DNA of 43,734 bases from Bacterioplanes sanyensis (GCF_014652515.1 NZ_BMYY01000018.1:1-43734), one strand, 5' to 3'; positions 1-8,847 are shown, numbered from the stretch's first letter. The notes: generated by a model not told the origin, from the sequence alone. A program made the numbers and translations.

Positions 1-64
1 CGTTCACCTCGGTTGGTATGAATACTATCTTAACGAGGTGTCCGGGTGAATTAGACCACTACAA
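1..64 (-). mobile_element. Possible insertion-sequence end, mostly outside the window
   Basis: Read on the minus strand, this edge holds a TGTAGTGGTCTAATTC-like end, then CACCCGGACACC, and finishes at the window border with a GAGGTG ribosome-binding-like sequence, as if a gene began just outside. The pattern recalls ends of IS3-type elements, from memory only. It lies about 70 bases past the premature end of an acetyltransferase frame, which suits an insertion nearby. No transposase coding is visible inside the window, so the call is tentative. Confidence 0.3.
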
Positions 65-134
65 ATCATCATCTAATCTCGCTCTATATCAAATTCGTTT
101 ACTGTGTACTGCCCTTTTAGCGAGCCGTCCTTAT

Positions 135-389
135 TTAAGGGCTGCCCCTATAGATCAGATTCAAGTGCAAGGCCTGAGCATAGGGTTTAAAACACACCAA
201 CCCAACTTTAGCCTCGCCTTCGTACACCCAATGAAACCACTCGGGCTGATACTCATCCGCAATGCGCTGACGTTGAAAATCATCGTCCCAACCAAACACA
301 GCATCGACATACGGGAATAAACCCTGCTTGATAAGCTGGAACACTTCTTCACAGTTGGGGTCTTTGATAGGATGAAATTCGATGGTCAT
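135..389 (-). pseudogene. Truncated GNAT-like acetyltransferase (N-terminal part)
   Basis: This frame codes for 84 residues beginning MTIEFHPIKD. The start was chosen because AGAGAAACC precedes that ATG; an upstream in-frame ATG has no ribosome-binding site. The content (a head such as DPNCEEVFQLIKQGLFPYVD, then an aromatic stretch and KVGLVCFKPYAQ) resembles the first two thirds of a small GNAT acetyltransferase or related amino-group-modifying protein. Such proteins are usually 140-170 residues and need a C-terminal acetyl-CoA binding half, which is missing: the frame stops at a TAA in CCTTAAATAAGG. The likely insertion-sequence end lies just beyond. It is the last visible cassette-like gene of the minus-strand array, but the attC expected before it is incomplete. 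Substrate unknown; probably non-functional. Confidence 0.5.
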
Positions 390-450
390 GGTTTCTCTAT
401 TATTTTGATAGCGGGGCAAGATCATTGTCCGACAGCAGCTGCTTGTTAGG
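390..450 (-). repeat. Degenerate or truncated attC-like site
   Basis: Minus strand: the AbiV-like gene stops in CCTAACAAGCAGCTGCTG, which has the TAACAA start shared by the other cassette ends and a GCAGCTGC palindrome. No partner GTTRRRY box follows before the next gene, so the right half of the recombination site appears lost. Confidence 0.4.
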
Positions 451-1060
451 AATGGGTCAATGCACTAAATATTAGATCCATTCTATTCTCAATTACACCT
501 GTGTGCCCCGTGTAACCAACAAGGCGGTCATCAGCTGTTTCCAGCGCCAATAGTAAAAACTCCCTTGCTTTTTCTTTGGTTACTACATTAGCCGGAGTGA
601 CAAATTGACCATTACTATTGGTGAAATATAAAGCCGATTCTCTTAAATTACGAAAATCACCATGCGCCGCTTCTTTTAACAGCTCTGCGCACCTTTCTTT
701 GCCTAACGCATCTCTAAGTCGCTCACCCATAAAAACTGTAGGCAAGACAGCCATACGATGTTTTTCTTGGTGATTAAAAAGCTTATCCTTACCGCGTTTC
801 ACCTCTTGAATTTGCCCATTTCTTCGATAGAGGCCAACTTCTGCTTTAGCGACCTCTTCAATTGCAGTTATCGAAAGAAATACTGACGTACCCCAAGAGT
901 CTCGCTCAAAACACTGAAAGGAATCTTCTAACAAAACAAGAATATGATCACATGCCCGATTAAAATCTTCACTCTTAGTTTCCTCATTGAAAACTAACGA
1001 GCCTTTTTCGATTGCCTCTTGAACAGACTCTATTCCTATACTTTGAAGATCAATTTTCAT
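446..1060 (-). CDS. AbiV-family abortive-infection-like protein (cassette gene)
   Basis: A 204-residue soluble protein. Around residues 36-76 it has the helical signature of the AbiV family: a helix with HILVLLEDSFQCFERDSWG, then SVFLSITAIEEVAKAEVGLY, where the A-x-EE-x-K motif is the most conserved part. AbiV of Lactococcus is known to block phage by interacting with a phage protein and shutting down translation; whether this distant relative does so is inference. The gene starts 8 bases after the attC-like site of the TIR cassette and its TAA stop lies in a TAACAA box, the usual compact layout of an integron cassette. A second, divergent AbiV-like gene lies two cassettes upstream. No promoter of its own is evident. 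No signal peptide or membrane segment is seen. Confidence 0.7.
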   Translation of the reverse strand: MKIDLQSIGIESVQEAIEKGSLVFNEETKSEDFNRACDHILVLLEDSFQCFERDSWGTSVFLSITAIEEVAKAEVGLYRRNGQIQEVKRGKDKLFNHQEKHRMAVLPTVFMGERLRDALGKERCAELLKEAAHGDFRNLRESALYFTNSNGQFVTPANVVTKEKAREFLLLALETADDRLVGYTGHTGVIENRMDLIFSALTHS

Positions 1061-1066
1061 TCTGAT

Positions 1067-1149
1067 TCCTAACGCCCGCAGTATGCGCGGCTTTGTAGTG
1101 CAGGCAAAGCCGCAACGGAAAAGCCGTCGCCGTGCCTGCGATTGTTAGA
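1067..1149 (-). repeat. attC-like recombination site (TIR cassette end)
   Basis: Minus strand runs from TCTAACAATCGC to GCGGGCGTTAGG over about 83 bases. The outer boxes TCTAAC and GTTAG match the RYYYAAC/GTTRRRY pattern, and TAACAATCGC pairs imperfectly with GCGGGCGTTA. The interior is GC-rich and can fold. The TAA stop of the TIR gene lies inside the first box, as is common for gene cassettes. Confidence 0.75.
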
Positions 1150-1999
1150 TACCGTGCAGGTTGGCCTGGATGTCAATGTCATTATTATCAATGTATTCAA
1201 CAAGATTACGGTATGCGTTAAGTAGCATAGGCCTGTTACCCCAGTTATTCCCTTCGTCGTCAACTATTGGATTGATAAATGTACCGGACGGAGATATGAA
1301 ATATTCAGAGTTCTCAAGACACGACTTAGTATGCTCCCAATCCATGTCGAATATTACGTAATATGCTGACAAAAACTCGGAAAAAAGACGAAATAGATCT
1401 TTATACGCTTGGAAGCCACCGGACTTCTGGATAGCCAAAGCTCGCGATAAATCTAGCACCTCCTCCAGTAGCTCCCGGTCTGACCGAAGATCCGTTGCGG
1501 TACCATCCCCGCTTCCAGTTGCTTCGATTATCCCCTTGACCCTCGATTCAAGCTCTGGCCAGAACTTCTCGAAAACTGTGTTTAGAACACCTTCTTCCAA
1601 TACATTTGATTTGTTAGCTTTATTCAGGTCTGACACAAGTCGCCTGAAGTCAGACTTTTCAAACAAAGTTGTCTGGAACTGGGTAAGCGGACCGCTAATG
1701 TCGGAGTTCTCTAGTCCAATTAAAATGGGGCAAACCAACGATTGCTCCACCTTCTTTGATATAGCTCCAGCCTCGATCATAAGCCACTGACTGTTGAGGT
1801 TTTGGCTTGTGACACAAAATATTCCGGCCATTGAGTCATCAAGCTCTTGTGCTATATCAGACGACCAGCGCGTACCCTTTTCAATATCGCTTGGCGTAAA
1901 ATAAGGCTTAACTGTCTGCAATACCGTCGGTAGCCATTCGCGAATAGCTTCTGCTACCTTTTTACTGGTCTCCCCCGACCAACTGATGAAAACTTTCAT
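1145..1999 (-). CDS. TIR-domain protein, probable defence effector (cassette gene)
   Basis: A 284-residue protein. Residues 1-100 form a TIR domain: MKVFISWSGE is the first strand and loop, followed by a helix, YFTPSDIEKGTRW (box resembling the BB loop), IAGIFCVTSQNLNSQWL and E76 in IEAGAISK, the position of the catalytic Glu in NAD-cleaving TIRs. Bacterial TIR proteins commonly degrade NAD+ or make signalling nucleotides during antiphage defence; the reaction here is inferred. The C-terminal half (about 130-284) is unrecognised and may be the sensor. The ATG at 1999 was chosen because GGGAGAAAC precedes it. The gene sits between two attC-like sites and two AbiV-like cassettes, all on one strand, so it is probably expressed from an outside promoter or by read-through. 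Confidence 0.8.
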   Translation of the reverse strand: MKVFISWSGETSKKVAEAIREWLPTVLQTVKPYFTPSDIEKGTRWSSDIAQELDDSMAGIFCVTSQNLNSQWLMIEAGAISKKVEQSLVCPILIGLENSDISGPLTQFQTTLFEKSDFRRLVSDLNKANKSNVLEEGVLNTVFEKFWPELESRVKGIIEATGSGDGTATDLRSDRELLEEVLDLSRALAIQKSGGFQAYKDLFRLFSEFLSAYYVIFDMDWEHTKSCLENSEYFISPSGTFINPIVDDEGNNWGNRPMLLNAYRNLVEYIDNNDIDIQANLHGI

Positions 2000-2032
2000 G
2001 TTTCTCCCGTGTCTCAACGGACATTTTCTCGG

Positions 2033-2113
2033 ATAGCCAACACATGCCGATCGGTAACGAGGTCGATTCCATGCGTTTTTTGCATGGACGATTGTGCTTG
2101 TATTTGTTAGCCG
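2033..2113 (-). repeat. attC-like recombination site (second AbiV cassette end)
   Basis: Minus strand runs from GGCTAACAAATACAAGC to GTGTTGGCT over about 80 bases. The outer boxes carry the AAC and GTT triplets, and the centre holds a perfect TCCATGC/GCATGGA stem (2068-2088) with a T/A-rich loop. The upstream gene ends within the first box (TAA of TAACAA). The outer boxes pair imperfectly. Confidence 0.65.
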
Positions 2114-2688
2114 TCTTCGGCTTCATTTAAAATATCACTTATTACCTTGTGGGTTTTATAACCGTTTTCAGTTATCTCACCAGAGATCATATCAAGCCAT
2201 CTTGTCTTCAAGCACTCAAGACGTCCTTTCGTCAAATTGATCATTGACTCCGCTAGTTCCGAGTCAAACTGCTCGCTTGGCTTGAATACTGTATTTTCAT
2301 AATAACCGGAATAAAGACCTATATTCTTTAACAGATCATATTTTTTAATGAATTCTAGCTGATTTTCATACCTCCCTACGTCTGTATTTCTAATTAGATC
2401 GACTTCATCATTCATGTAGTCGAATAATGCTATTGACCGAAGCTTGGCCTGATGCCCTGTAAGTCTCTTCTTGAAATGGCGCCAATCAATTTTTTCTTTA
2501 CCTTTCAACTGAACTCTAGTGCCGAAAATAATCGGCACTTTAGCCAGTTCTTCAGAGGCCAAATGAGCCAATACGTATGCTCTTGGAAAATGCTTTCCAT
2601 TAAAAAGGAGCAATGATTCATCTAGTAACTCACAAGCATTCTGAAATGCTTTTTCTGATAGTTGTCTTAGTTCATTATCTGAATGCAT
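2107..2688 (-). CDS. AbiV-family abortive-infection-like protein (second cassette copy)
   Basis: A 193-residue soluble protein. Residues about 13-55 carry the AbiV signature: ACELLDESLLLFNGKHFPRA, then YVLAHLASEELAKVPIIFG with the conserved A-x-EE-x-K core, followed by a basic GKEKIDWRHFKKRLTGH segment. It differs enough from the AbiV-like gene nearer the window edge that the two are paralogous cassettes, not a recent duplication. The stop codon lies within an attC-like box. The start ATG (MHSDNELRQL) follows GAGTCTTCC, a weak ribosome-binding site. Function in abortive infection is inferred from the family. Upstream, no integrase or attI site is recognisable. Confidence 0.65.
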   Translation of the reverse strand: MHSDNELRQLSEKAFQNACELLDESLLLFNGKHFPRAYVLAHLASEELAKVPIIFGTRVQLKGKEKIDWRHFKKRLTGHQAKLRSIALFDYMNDEVDLIRNTDVGRYENQLEFIKKYDLLKNIGLYSGYYENTVFKPSEQFDSELAESMINLTKGRLECLKTRWLDMISGEITENGYKTHKVISDILNEAEDG

Positions 2689-3023
2689 GGAAGACTCGAT
2701 TCCAGCTACCAGCTTAGATAGTGTGCGTGCCTGTTTTTCCAGCTAAAACCATTCGATGCATGTCTGCCAAGCCATTGATTCACAGCAGAATATCTTCTTG
2801 TTTCTCATGTTCCCTCCTGGAAAAACGTGCTTGCCTACTATCTACGCTTCAAAGTTCTGGCGATTAAAAGCCGGATCACTGATTTATCTGTCACTTAAGC
2901 TACCACCCTGCAGAAATACAGGCAAGCCGGTTGGTAAAACGCGCCATGATTTGTCGCCTATGAATACAAATGCGAACATAAATGAGACATTCAGTCTCTG
3001 CTCTAAGCGCGGTCCTGCACCAA
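2689..3023. other. No recognisable gene
   Basis: A stretch of about 335 bases between the cassette array and the dispersed repeat. A 94-codon plus-strand frame spans it, but it has no ribosome-binding site, no family resemblance and runs on into the repeat. Neither an integron integrase nor an attI site can be seen. Confidence 0.6.
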
Positions 3024-3237
3024 GGTTTTCCACGCCTTAGCAGGCCGCCTGAGTTGGCAATGGCTGTGCCCGCAGGTGCTGCCTGGATGGCAGCACCAGC
3101 CAACATCCTGCCGGGATGCAGGCTGTTGGCGTTGCGGCGACCACAGCATTGGTAACGAAGGAAATACGGCCTGCGCAGCGCAAAGCAGGGAGCTCGCCCG
3201 CCCGGCGTGAGGGATAACCTCAAGGAGGGCATAGGGA
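3024..3237 (-). repeat. Dispersed repeat, right-end module, reverse-oriented copy (copy C)
   Basis: Reverse complement of the module also found at 12160-12352, 14045-14260 and 14636-14745. It runs from the CCCTCCTTGAGGTTATCCC side through the hairpin-rich TGCATCCCGGCAGGATGTTGG part to GGCGTGGAAAACC. It lacks the GGGGTCAGAGCTT palindrome unit. Beyond GGAAAACC the flank differs from the other copies, which places one boundary there. Confidence 0.85.
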
Positions 3238-3296
3238 GTAGCCAAATCGCTATACGATTCACAGGAAACTGGAATAAACGCGCTGTAGCCGAAAAG

Positions 3297-3478
3297 CTCG
3301 GGAGGAATGTCCTGACGGCGTCCTGCCGTCAGCCCTGAGGGCGCTAACGCGGACTCAATGGCTCCCGGCCATTGACCGAACCTGGGGAGGTGCGAATCTC
3401 CGTCGCGCCAACAATAGCTCGAGGAAAAGATATAGTTTTTGGGAAATCGGTCGCTTCGGACGAAGCAGGAAGAAGATG
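3297..3478 (+). repeat. Structured tandem unit 1 next to tRNA-Arg
   Basis: First of two tandem units (182 bp). It starts with CTCGGGAGGA, identical to the tRNA-Arg 3' region read on this strand, then carries two perfect stems: CTGACGGC/GCCGTCAG (3312-3332) and TCAATGGC/GCCATTGA (3355-3375). Next comes GGAGGTGCGAATCTCC, which looks like a T-arm, and it ends in GAAGAAGATG. It has no coding potential I trust. It could be a structured RNA or DNA-level recombination debris. Confidence 0.75.
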
Positions 3479-3658
3479 CTCGGGAGGAATGTCCTGACGG
3501 CGTCCTGCCGTCAGCCCTGCGGGCGCTAACGCGGACTCAATGGCTCCCGGCCATTGACCGAACCAAAGGAGGTGCGAATCTCCGTCGCGCTATAACAGCT
3601 TACGGAAATAAAACTTTAGTTTTGGAATTCGATTGCTTCGAACGAAGCAGTAAGAAGA
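3479..3658 (+). repeat. Structured tandem unit 2 next to tRNA-Arg
   Basis: Second copy, nearly identical to unit 1 over the first ~110 bases (one change in the CCCTGAGGG/CCCTGCGGG region) and diverged in the last ~70. Both perfect stems and the T-arm-like GGAGGTGCGAATCTCC are kept. Its tail holds GCTTCGAACGAAGC where unit 1 has GCTTCGGACGAAGC. It abuts the tRNA-Arg 3' end. Confidence 0.75.
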
Positions 3659-3735
3659 TGGCGCGCTCGGGAGGATTCGAACCTCCGACCGCCTGGTTCG
3701 TAGCCAGGTACTCTATCCAGCTGAGCTACGAGCGC
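3659..3735 (-). tRNA. tRNA-Arg(ACG), copy 2
   Basis: A 77-base cloverleaf on the minus strand: acceptor GCGCTCG/CGAGCGC, D-arm TAGCTCAGCTGGATAGAG, anticodon stem CCTGG/CCAGG with loop CTACGAA (anticodon ACG), T-arm GGAGGTTCGAATCCTCC, discriminator G and encoded CCA. It is an identical duplicate of the neighbour 39 bases away. Its 3' end abuts the structured tandem units. Confidence 0.97.
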
Positions 3736-3774
3736 GCATCAGATTGTCACGATATCAAATCTCAAAAAGAGAAG

Positions 3775-3851
3775 TGGCGCGCTCGGGAGGATTCGAACCT
3801 CCGACCGCCTGGTTCGTAGCCAGGTACTCTATCCAGCTGAGCTACGAGCGC
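3775..3851 (-). tRNA. tRNA-Arg(ACG), copy 1
   Basis: A 77-base cloverleaf identical to the copy at 3659-3735, anticodon ACG (read as inosine for CGU/CGC/CGA after editing), with CCA encoded. It lies downstream of tRNA-Ser on the same strand and is probably co-transcribed with it. The csrA, tRNA-Ser, tRNA-Arg order is common in related gammaproteobacteria. Confidence 0.97.
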
Positions 3852-3942
3852 GCATCATCGTGGGGCGCGTATTATAGGGTGGTTAACAAGCCTGTCAACT
3901 GCCTATTTACGCTCTTTCCCGAAAAGTAGAGGGAAAGAAAAG

Positions 3943-4033
3943 TGGCGGAGAGAGAGGGATTCGAACCCTCGATAGGGTATAAACCTATACGCCCTTAGCA
4001 GGGGCGCGCCTTCAGCCACTCGGCCATCTCTCC
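3943..4033 (-). tRNA. tRNA-Ser(GCT)
   Basis: A 91-base class II tRNA: acceptor GGAGAGA/TCTCTCC, D-arm GGCCGAGTGGCTGAAGGC, anticodon loop CTGCTAA (GCT, reads AGC/AGU), long variable arm (TATAGGTTTATACC) and T-arm GAGGGTTCGAATCCCTC, with discriminator G and CCA encoded. It lies 172 bases downstream of csrA on the same strand. Confidence 0.97.
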
Positions 4034-4205
4034 AAGACACGGCGCGCATAGTACCATGTTTTGAGATTTTGCCAAGGGAAAACTTTAAAAAAATTAAGCG
4101 CTTAGGGGCTATCGGGTAACAAAACGGGCCATGACGGGCCTGGCGAGGGGGAGCAAGCCCAGGCGGCAACTGACAACAACGCACGCCCAGGCTCAGAGAC
4201 AGGAA

Positions 4206-4400
4206 TCAGTAATTGCCGCTTGGCTCGTCACCTTCCTTTTCACGCTGAATGCGCTGATAAATCTCTTCGCGGTGTACCGCCACTTCTTTTGGTGCATTGA
4301 CACCAATGCGAACCTGGTTTCCTTTAACGCCCAGTACGGTAACAGTGACATCGTCACCGACCATGAGAGTTTCGCCGACGCGACGGGTCAAAATAAGCAT
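4206..4400 (-). CDS. csrA: Carbon storage regulator CsrA (RsmA)
   Basis: A 64-residue RNA-binding dimer that controls translation and stability of mRNAs by binding GGA motifs, acting on carbon storage, motility and biofilm pathways. [20 protein letters not shown] and [20 protein letters not shown] are the family signature; the conserved R44 region (VHREEI) that contacts RNA is present. Length is typical (61-65). The C-terminal tail ([13 protein letters not shown]) is variable in the family. The ATG is preceded by CAGGAGTAGAC. The gene lies downstream of lysC and alaS and upstream of tRNA-Ser, the usual order in this group; a 179-base gap separates it from lysC, so it may have its own promoter. 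Confidence 0.97.
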   Translation of the reverse strand: MLILTRRVGETLMVGDDVTVTVLGVKGNQVRIGVNAPKEVAVHREEIYQRIQREKEGDEPSGNY

Positions 4401-4579
4401 ATGTCTACTCCTGACATGTATGTGTGTTTCTAGGGTGCTGTTTCGTTCGTACCGTTCTCAGTGTGCTCAGCTTCAGTATTGACCAGCATGGCCAGTTTGA
4501 CAGCAGATCCTCAAGCAAACTGAGAACGTTTGGTTATTAAAGCCCGGCAAAAACCAACCAGGCCCTAATAAGGTTCGGA

Positions 4580-5812
4580 TCAGGCGGTTTCTTCTTCTGC
4601 GTCCAGACCAAAGACCGAGTGCAGCGCTCGCACCGCCAGCTCCAAGTACTTTTCTGCGATAACCACGGAGATTTTGATCTCAGACGTGGTGATGGCCAGA
4701 ATATTGATGTTTTCATCGGCCAGGGTTTTGAACATCTTGCTGGCCACTCCGGCATGGGAGCGCATGCCCACGCCCACCATAGACACTTTGCAGATGTCAT
4801 CGGTTCCCGTTACTTCGCGTGCATCCAGCTCATTGGCGGTGCTGCGCAAAATTTCAAGGGCGTTTTGATAATCGTTACGGTGAACGGTAAAGGTGAAATC
4901 CGTGGTGCCATCGGCCGATACGTTTTGAATAATCATATCGACTTCGATGTTGGCATCGCTGATGGGCACCAGAATTTTTGATGCCACACCGGGTATATCC
5001 GGCACGCCTTTGATAGTGACTTTGGCTTCGTCACGGTTAAATGCAATACCAGAGATAACGGGATTTTCCACGGAGTTATCCTCTTCCATCGTAATCAGGG
5101 TGCCGTTTCCGTCTTTAAAACTCGACAGAACACGGAGCGGAACTTTGTATTTACCAGCAAATTCCACCGAGCGAATTTGCAGCACTTTGGAGCCTAAGCT
5201 GGCCATTTCCAGCATTTCTTCAAAGGTGACTTTTTCCATGCGCCGGGCGGCAGGCACCACGCGCGGGTCGGTGGTGTAAACGCCGTCGACGTCGGTATAA
5301 ATCTGGCATTCATCGGCGCCCAGAGCGGCCGCTAGGGCAACGCCAGTGGTGTCAGAGCCGCCACGACCTAACGTGGTGATATTGTTGTCACCATCCAGGC
5401 CCTGAAAGCCAGCCACCACCACCACGCCGCCGGCGTCAAGCTGGGCACGCATGGCACTGGTGTCGATGTCTTCAATACGGGCTTTCATATACGAGCTGTT
5501 GGTTTTAATGCCCGCTTGCCAGCCAGTAAATGAGCGTGCATTGACACCGCGTTTTTGCAGCGCCATCGACAGCAAAGCAATGGTGACTTGCTCGCCGGTC
5601 GACACCAACACGTCCATTTCGCGTGGCGTAGGATGCTCGCTAATATCATTGGCCAAACCAATTAAGCGGTTGGTCTCGCCACTCATGGCGGAAACAGCCA
5701 CCACGATTTGATGCCCTTGCTGGTGAAACGATTTTACCTTGTCGGCTACGTGTTCAATGCGCTCAATACTGCCCACTGACGTGCCGCCGAATTTTTGTAC
5801 GTATAGCGCCAT
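4580..5812 (-). CDS. lysC: Aspartate kinase
   Basis: A 410-residue cytosolic enzyme phosphorylating aspartate, the first step towards lysine, threonine, methionine and diaminopimelate. The N-terminal kinase domain starts with the KFGGTSVG signature (residues 7-14) and has the [15 protein letters not shown] nucleotide/substrate motif around 150. The C-terminal third holds two ACT domains ([11 protein letters not shown] and [19 protein letters not shown]), typical of feedback-regulated monofunctional enzymes of the Pseudomonas type. Length matches that subclass (about 410) and is not the E. coli LysC type of about 450. It follows alaS after a strong hairpin terminator, as in Pseudomonas. No lysine riboswitch is recognisable in the 138-base leader. 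Confidence 0.97.
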   Translation of the reverse strand: MALYVQKFGGTSVGSIERIEHVADKVKSFHQQGHQIVVAVSAMSGETNRLIGLANDISEHPTPREMDVLVSTGEQVTIALLSMALQKRGVNARSFTGWQAGIKTNSSYMKARIEDIDTSAMRAQLDAGGVVVVAGFQGLDGDNNITTLGRGGSDTTGVALAAALGADECQIYTDVDGVYTTDPRVVPAARRMEKVTFEEMLEMASLGSKVLQIRSVEFAGKYKVPLRVLSSFKDGNGTLITMEEDNSVENPVISGIAFNRDEAKVTIKGVPDIPGVASKILVPISDANIEVDMIIQNVSADGTTDFTFTVHRNDYQNALEILRSTANELDAREVTGTDDICKVSMVGVGMRSHAGVASKMFKTLADENINILAITTSEIKISVVIAEKYLELAVRALHSVFGLDAEEETA

Positions 5813-5913
5813 ACTGCTGCCATGCTAATCGACGGTGAAAAAAGGTCGCTAATTAAACAACAAATGGGCGTTGCAAGGAAGGAGAGCCAAGCAATTGATA
5901 GCCTGACTCTATA

Positions 5914-5941
5914 GAAAACCGACAGCCGGCGAACCGGCTGT
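5914..5941 (-). terminator. Rho-independent terminator after alaS
   Basis: Minus strand: ACAGCCGG-TTCG-CCGGCTGT followed by CGGTTTTC. The stem is 8 perfect pairs with a UUCG tetraloop; it separates alaS from lysC. Confidence 0.8.
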
Positions 5942-5950
5942 CATTGGGCG

Positions 5951-8578
5951 TTAGAAAGTCTCGTTTGCCCACTGTTCGAAGGCCGCCAACGCATCGGCGA
6001 TGCCTTCGGGTTTTTGACCACCGGCTTGAGCCATTTCTGGCTTGCCGCCACCGCGACCGTCCACCAATGGCGCGCAGGCTTTCACCGCATCGCCGGCTTT
6101 GCCTTTGCCAATCAGGTCTTTGGTGACGCCCGCCAGTAAGGTGACTTTGCCGTCGTTATTGGCCGCTAACAAAATCGCCGCACTGCCTAGCTTGTTTTTC
6201 AGCTGGTCCATGGTGTTGCGCAAGGCCGGCACATCAGCACCGTCCATTTGTGCTGCCAGCACTTTAACGCCGTTCACGTCTTTGGCTTGGCCAGCTAAAT
6301 CCGAACCGGCGCTGGAGGCCAGTTTGGCTTTCATCGCTTCCAGCTCTTTTTCCAGTTGACGGCTGCGCGCTACCAGCTGGTTTACCTTGTCGGCGGCGCT
6401 GTCACGCGTGCCTTTAAGCTTGCCAGCGATGTCGTTTAATGCCGCTTCTTCGCTGGCAATAAAGTCGAGCGCGTATTGGCCCACCACGGCTTCGATACGG
6501 CGAATGCCGGCAGCAATACCGCTTTCAGCGCTGATTTTTAACACGCCGATGTCACCCGTGCGCTGGGCATGGGTGCCGCCGCACAGCTCGACGGAGAAGT
6601 TGTCTTCACCCATCGACAAGACGCGTACTTCGTCGTCGTATTTTTCGCCAAACAAGGCCATCGCACCGGAGGCCATGGCGTCGTCGATGTTCATTAAACG
6701 CGTGCTGACTTCGGTATTGGCGCGGATTTGCGCGTTAACCAAGTTTTCGATCTGGCGCAGTTCATCAGCGCTGACAGCCTCCAGGTGCGAAAAGTCAAAA
6801 CGCAGCTTGTCGTAGGTCACCAACGAGCCTTTTTGCGCCACGTGCTCGCCCAATACCTGGCGCAAAGCAGCGTGCAACAAGTGCGTTGCGGAGTGATGCA
6901 GCGCCGTGGTTTGGCGTTTTTCAGCGTCGACGCAAGCGGTCAACGCATCGCCCAATTTGACGCTGCCTTCCACCAGCACGCCCTGGTGCAAATGGTTTTT
7001 GCCCTCTTTGCGGGTGTCTTTTACTTGGAACACCACGCCATCGGCTTTGAGGAAGCCCGTATCGCCGGCTTGGCCGCCGCTTTCGGCGTAAAACGCGGTT
7101 TCATCCAACACCAAAATGGCTTCATCGCCTGCGCTCAGGCTGTCGACGGCAGCACCGTCTTTAAACAGCGCTTTGACCTGGCCCTGGTTTTCCAGCTGGC
7201 TATAACCGAGGAACTGGGTTTCGCCGTCGATGTTCAGGCCTTTGCTCGCCACCGCACCAAAGTTGCTGGCACCGCGCGCGGTTTCGCGCTGCTTTTCCAT
7301 GGCGGCATTAAAGCCTTCTTCGTCGACTTTCAGTTCTTTTTCACGCGCCACATCGGCGGTCAAATCGAACGGGAAGCCAAAGGTGTCGTACAACTTAAAG
7401 ACGGTATCGCCCGGAATGGTATCGCCTTCCAGCTCAGCAATGGCCTCGTTCAAAATGGCCATGCCTTTGTCCAGAGTTTTGGCAAACTGCTCTTCTTCCA
7501 GACGCAGCACTTTTTGCACATGCTCCTGCAAGTTGGCCAGTTCTGGGTAGGCGTCGCCCATTTGCGCAACCAACGCCGGGTACAACTTATGGAAAAAGCC
7601 CAGTGGCGCGCCCAGCATATGGCCGTGACGAATGGCGCGGCGAATAATGCGGCGCAGTACATAGCCACGGCCTTCATTGGAGGGCAATACGCCATCAATG
7701 ATCATAAAGCCAGTAGAGCGAATATGGTCGGCAATCACCCGCAGGGATTTGTTTTCTGTGTCTTTGCAGCCGGTTAGCTCACCTGCAGCCGTTAACAGCG
7801 ACTGAAATACGTCGATTTCATAGTTGCTGTGCACGCCCTGCATGATGGCGGCGATGCGCTCCAAGCCCATGCCGGTATCCACCGAAGGCTTGGGCAACGG
7901 TTTCATCTCGCCATCGGCCTGACGGTCGAACTGCATGAAAACGATGTTCCAGATTTCAATAAAGCGATCGCCGTCTTCTTCTGGCGAGCCTGGAGGGCCA
8001 CCCCAAATGTGCTCGCCGTGATCATAGAAGATTTCGGTGCACGGACCGCACGGGCCGGTGTCACCCATTTGCCAGAAGTTATCTGAGGCGTAGCGGCTGC
8101 CTTTGTTATCGCCAATGCGAATAATTTTTTCTGCCGGCAGGCCGATTTTTTCATGCCACAAGTTGTAGGCTTCATCGTCGTCGGCGTACACAGTGACCAA
8201 CAGCTTTTCGACTGGCAGGTTGAGCCACTGCTCGGAGGTTAAGCACTCCCAGGCAAACTTAATCGCGTCTTCTTTGAAGTAATCGCCAAAGCTAAAGTTA
8301 CCCAGCATTTCAAAGAAGGTGTGGTGACGTGCGGTGTAACCGACGTTTTCTAAATCGTTGTGCTTACCGCCCGCACGCAAGCAGCGCTGCGAACTGGTAG
8401 CACGGGTATAGCTGCGCTGATCTTCACCGAGAAATACGTCTTTGAACTGCACCATACCGGCGGCGGTGAACAGCAAAGTCGGGTCATTTCCCGGAATCAG
8501 GGGACTGGAGGCCACCACTTCGTGCCCTTTGGAGGCAAAGAAGTCGAGGAACTTCTGACGTATCTCTGAGCTTTTCAT
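5951..8578 (-). CDS. alaS: Alanyl-tRNA synthetase
   Basis: An 875-residue class II synthetase charging tRNA-Ala, almost exactly the E. coli length (876). The start [19 protein letters not shown] is the conserved N-terminus; an in-frame upstream ATG adds 18 unconserved residues. Visible parts: catalytic core with [15 protein letters not shown] and [12 protein letters not shown], the editing domain with the zinc-binding [14 protein letters not shown], and [13 protein letters not shown]. The C-Ala domain includes the glycine-rich [16 protein letters not shown] near the end. In many gammaproteobacteria recA-recX lies directly upstream; here about 12.8 kb of accessory DNA separates alaS from recX. 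Confidence 0.98.
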   Translation of the reverse strand: MKSSEIRQKFLDFFASKGHEVVASSPLIPGNDPTLLFTAAGMVQFKDVFLGEDQRSYTRATSSQRCLRAGGKHNDLENVGYTARHHTFFEMLGNFSFGDYFKEDAIKFAWECLTSEQWLNLPVEKLLVTVYADDDEAYNLWHEKIGLPAEKIIRIGDNKGSRYASDNFWQMGDTGPCGPCTEIFYDHGEHIWGGPPGSPEEDGDRFIEIWNIVFMQFDRQADGEMKPLPKPSVDTGMGLERIAAIMQGVHSNYEIDVFQSLLTAAGELTGCKDTENKSLRVIADHIRSTGFMIIDGVLPSNEGRGYVLRRIIRRAIRHGHMLGAPLGFFHKLYPALVAQMGDAYPELANLQEHVQKVLRLEEEQFAKTLDKGMAILNEAIAELEGDTIPGDTVFKLYDTFGFPFDLTADVAREKELKVDEEGFNAAMEKQRETARGASNFGAVASKGLNIDGETQFLGYSQLENQGQVKALFKDGAAVDSLSAGDEAILVLDETAFYAESGGQAGDTGFLKADGVVFQVKDTRKEGKNHLHQGVLVEGSVKLGDALTACVDAEKRQTTALHHSATHLLHAALRQVLGEHVAQKGSLVTYDKLRFDFSHLEAVSADELRQIENLVNAQIRANTEVSTRLMNIDDAMASGAMALFGEKYDDEVRVLSMGEDNFSVELCGGTHAQRTGDIGVLKISAESGIAAGIRRIEAVVGQYALDFIASEEAALNDIAGKLKGTRDSAADKVNQLVARSRQLEKELEAMKAKLASSAGSDLAGQAKDVNGVKVLAAQMDGADVPALRNTMDQLKNKLGSAAILLAANNDGKVTLLAGVTKDLIGKGKAGDAVKACAPLVDGRGGGKPEMAQAGGQKPEGIADALAAFEQWANETF

Positions 8579-8691
8579 ATCGGTCGCGTTATCGTTGGTT
8601 AAAACAAGGGGCGCAGTATAACAGGCTGTTGGCAAACTATCTGCGTGCTGTTACTGCGCCCACTTCCTGCCTCCGACGCGGCGATACCTTT

Positions 8692-8730
8692 ATGCAGAGA
8701 TGGCATGCAAAGATGGCATGCAGAGATGGC
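8692..8730. repeat. Short 13-bp tandem repeat (three copies)
   Basis: ATGCAGAGATGGC is repeated three times head to tail (the second copy has one change) in the intergenic region between alaS and the DUF2892 gene. The unit is not a multiple of three, and no function is evident. Confidence 0.85.
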
Positions 8731-8847
8731 ATATAGAGGAAGCATGAAAAGCTGCCAGCATAGTCGTACCGTAGTTGCAGATATAACTGGACGCCCCACC
8801 TAAATATAACTACATTGGAATATAAAGATTCTATTGAGGAAATCGCT

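Noticed and set aside
3297..3658. Selenocysteine or other tRNA gene
   Set aside because: No acceptor arm or anticodon stem with a proper anticodon could be paired; only the T-arm-like part fits.
2689..3660. Integron integrase or attI near the cassette array
   Set aside because: No frame with tyrosine-recombinase motifs is present in this interval.
5813..5950. Lysine riboswitch before lysC
   Set aside because: The 138-base leader contains only a terminator hairpin and lacks the length and motifs of the riboswitch.
6728..7777. A 349-codon plus-strand frame opposite alaS
   Set aside because: It lies entirely antisense to a highly conserved synthetase, with no ribosome-binding site or family resemblance, and is a shadow of high-GC third positions.
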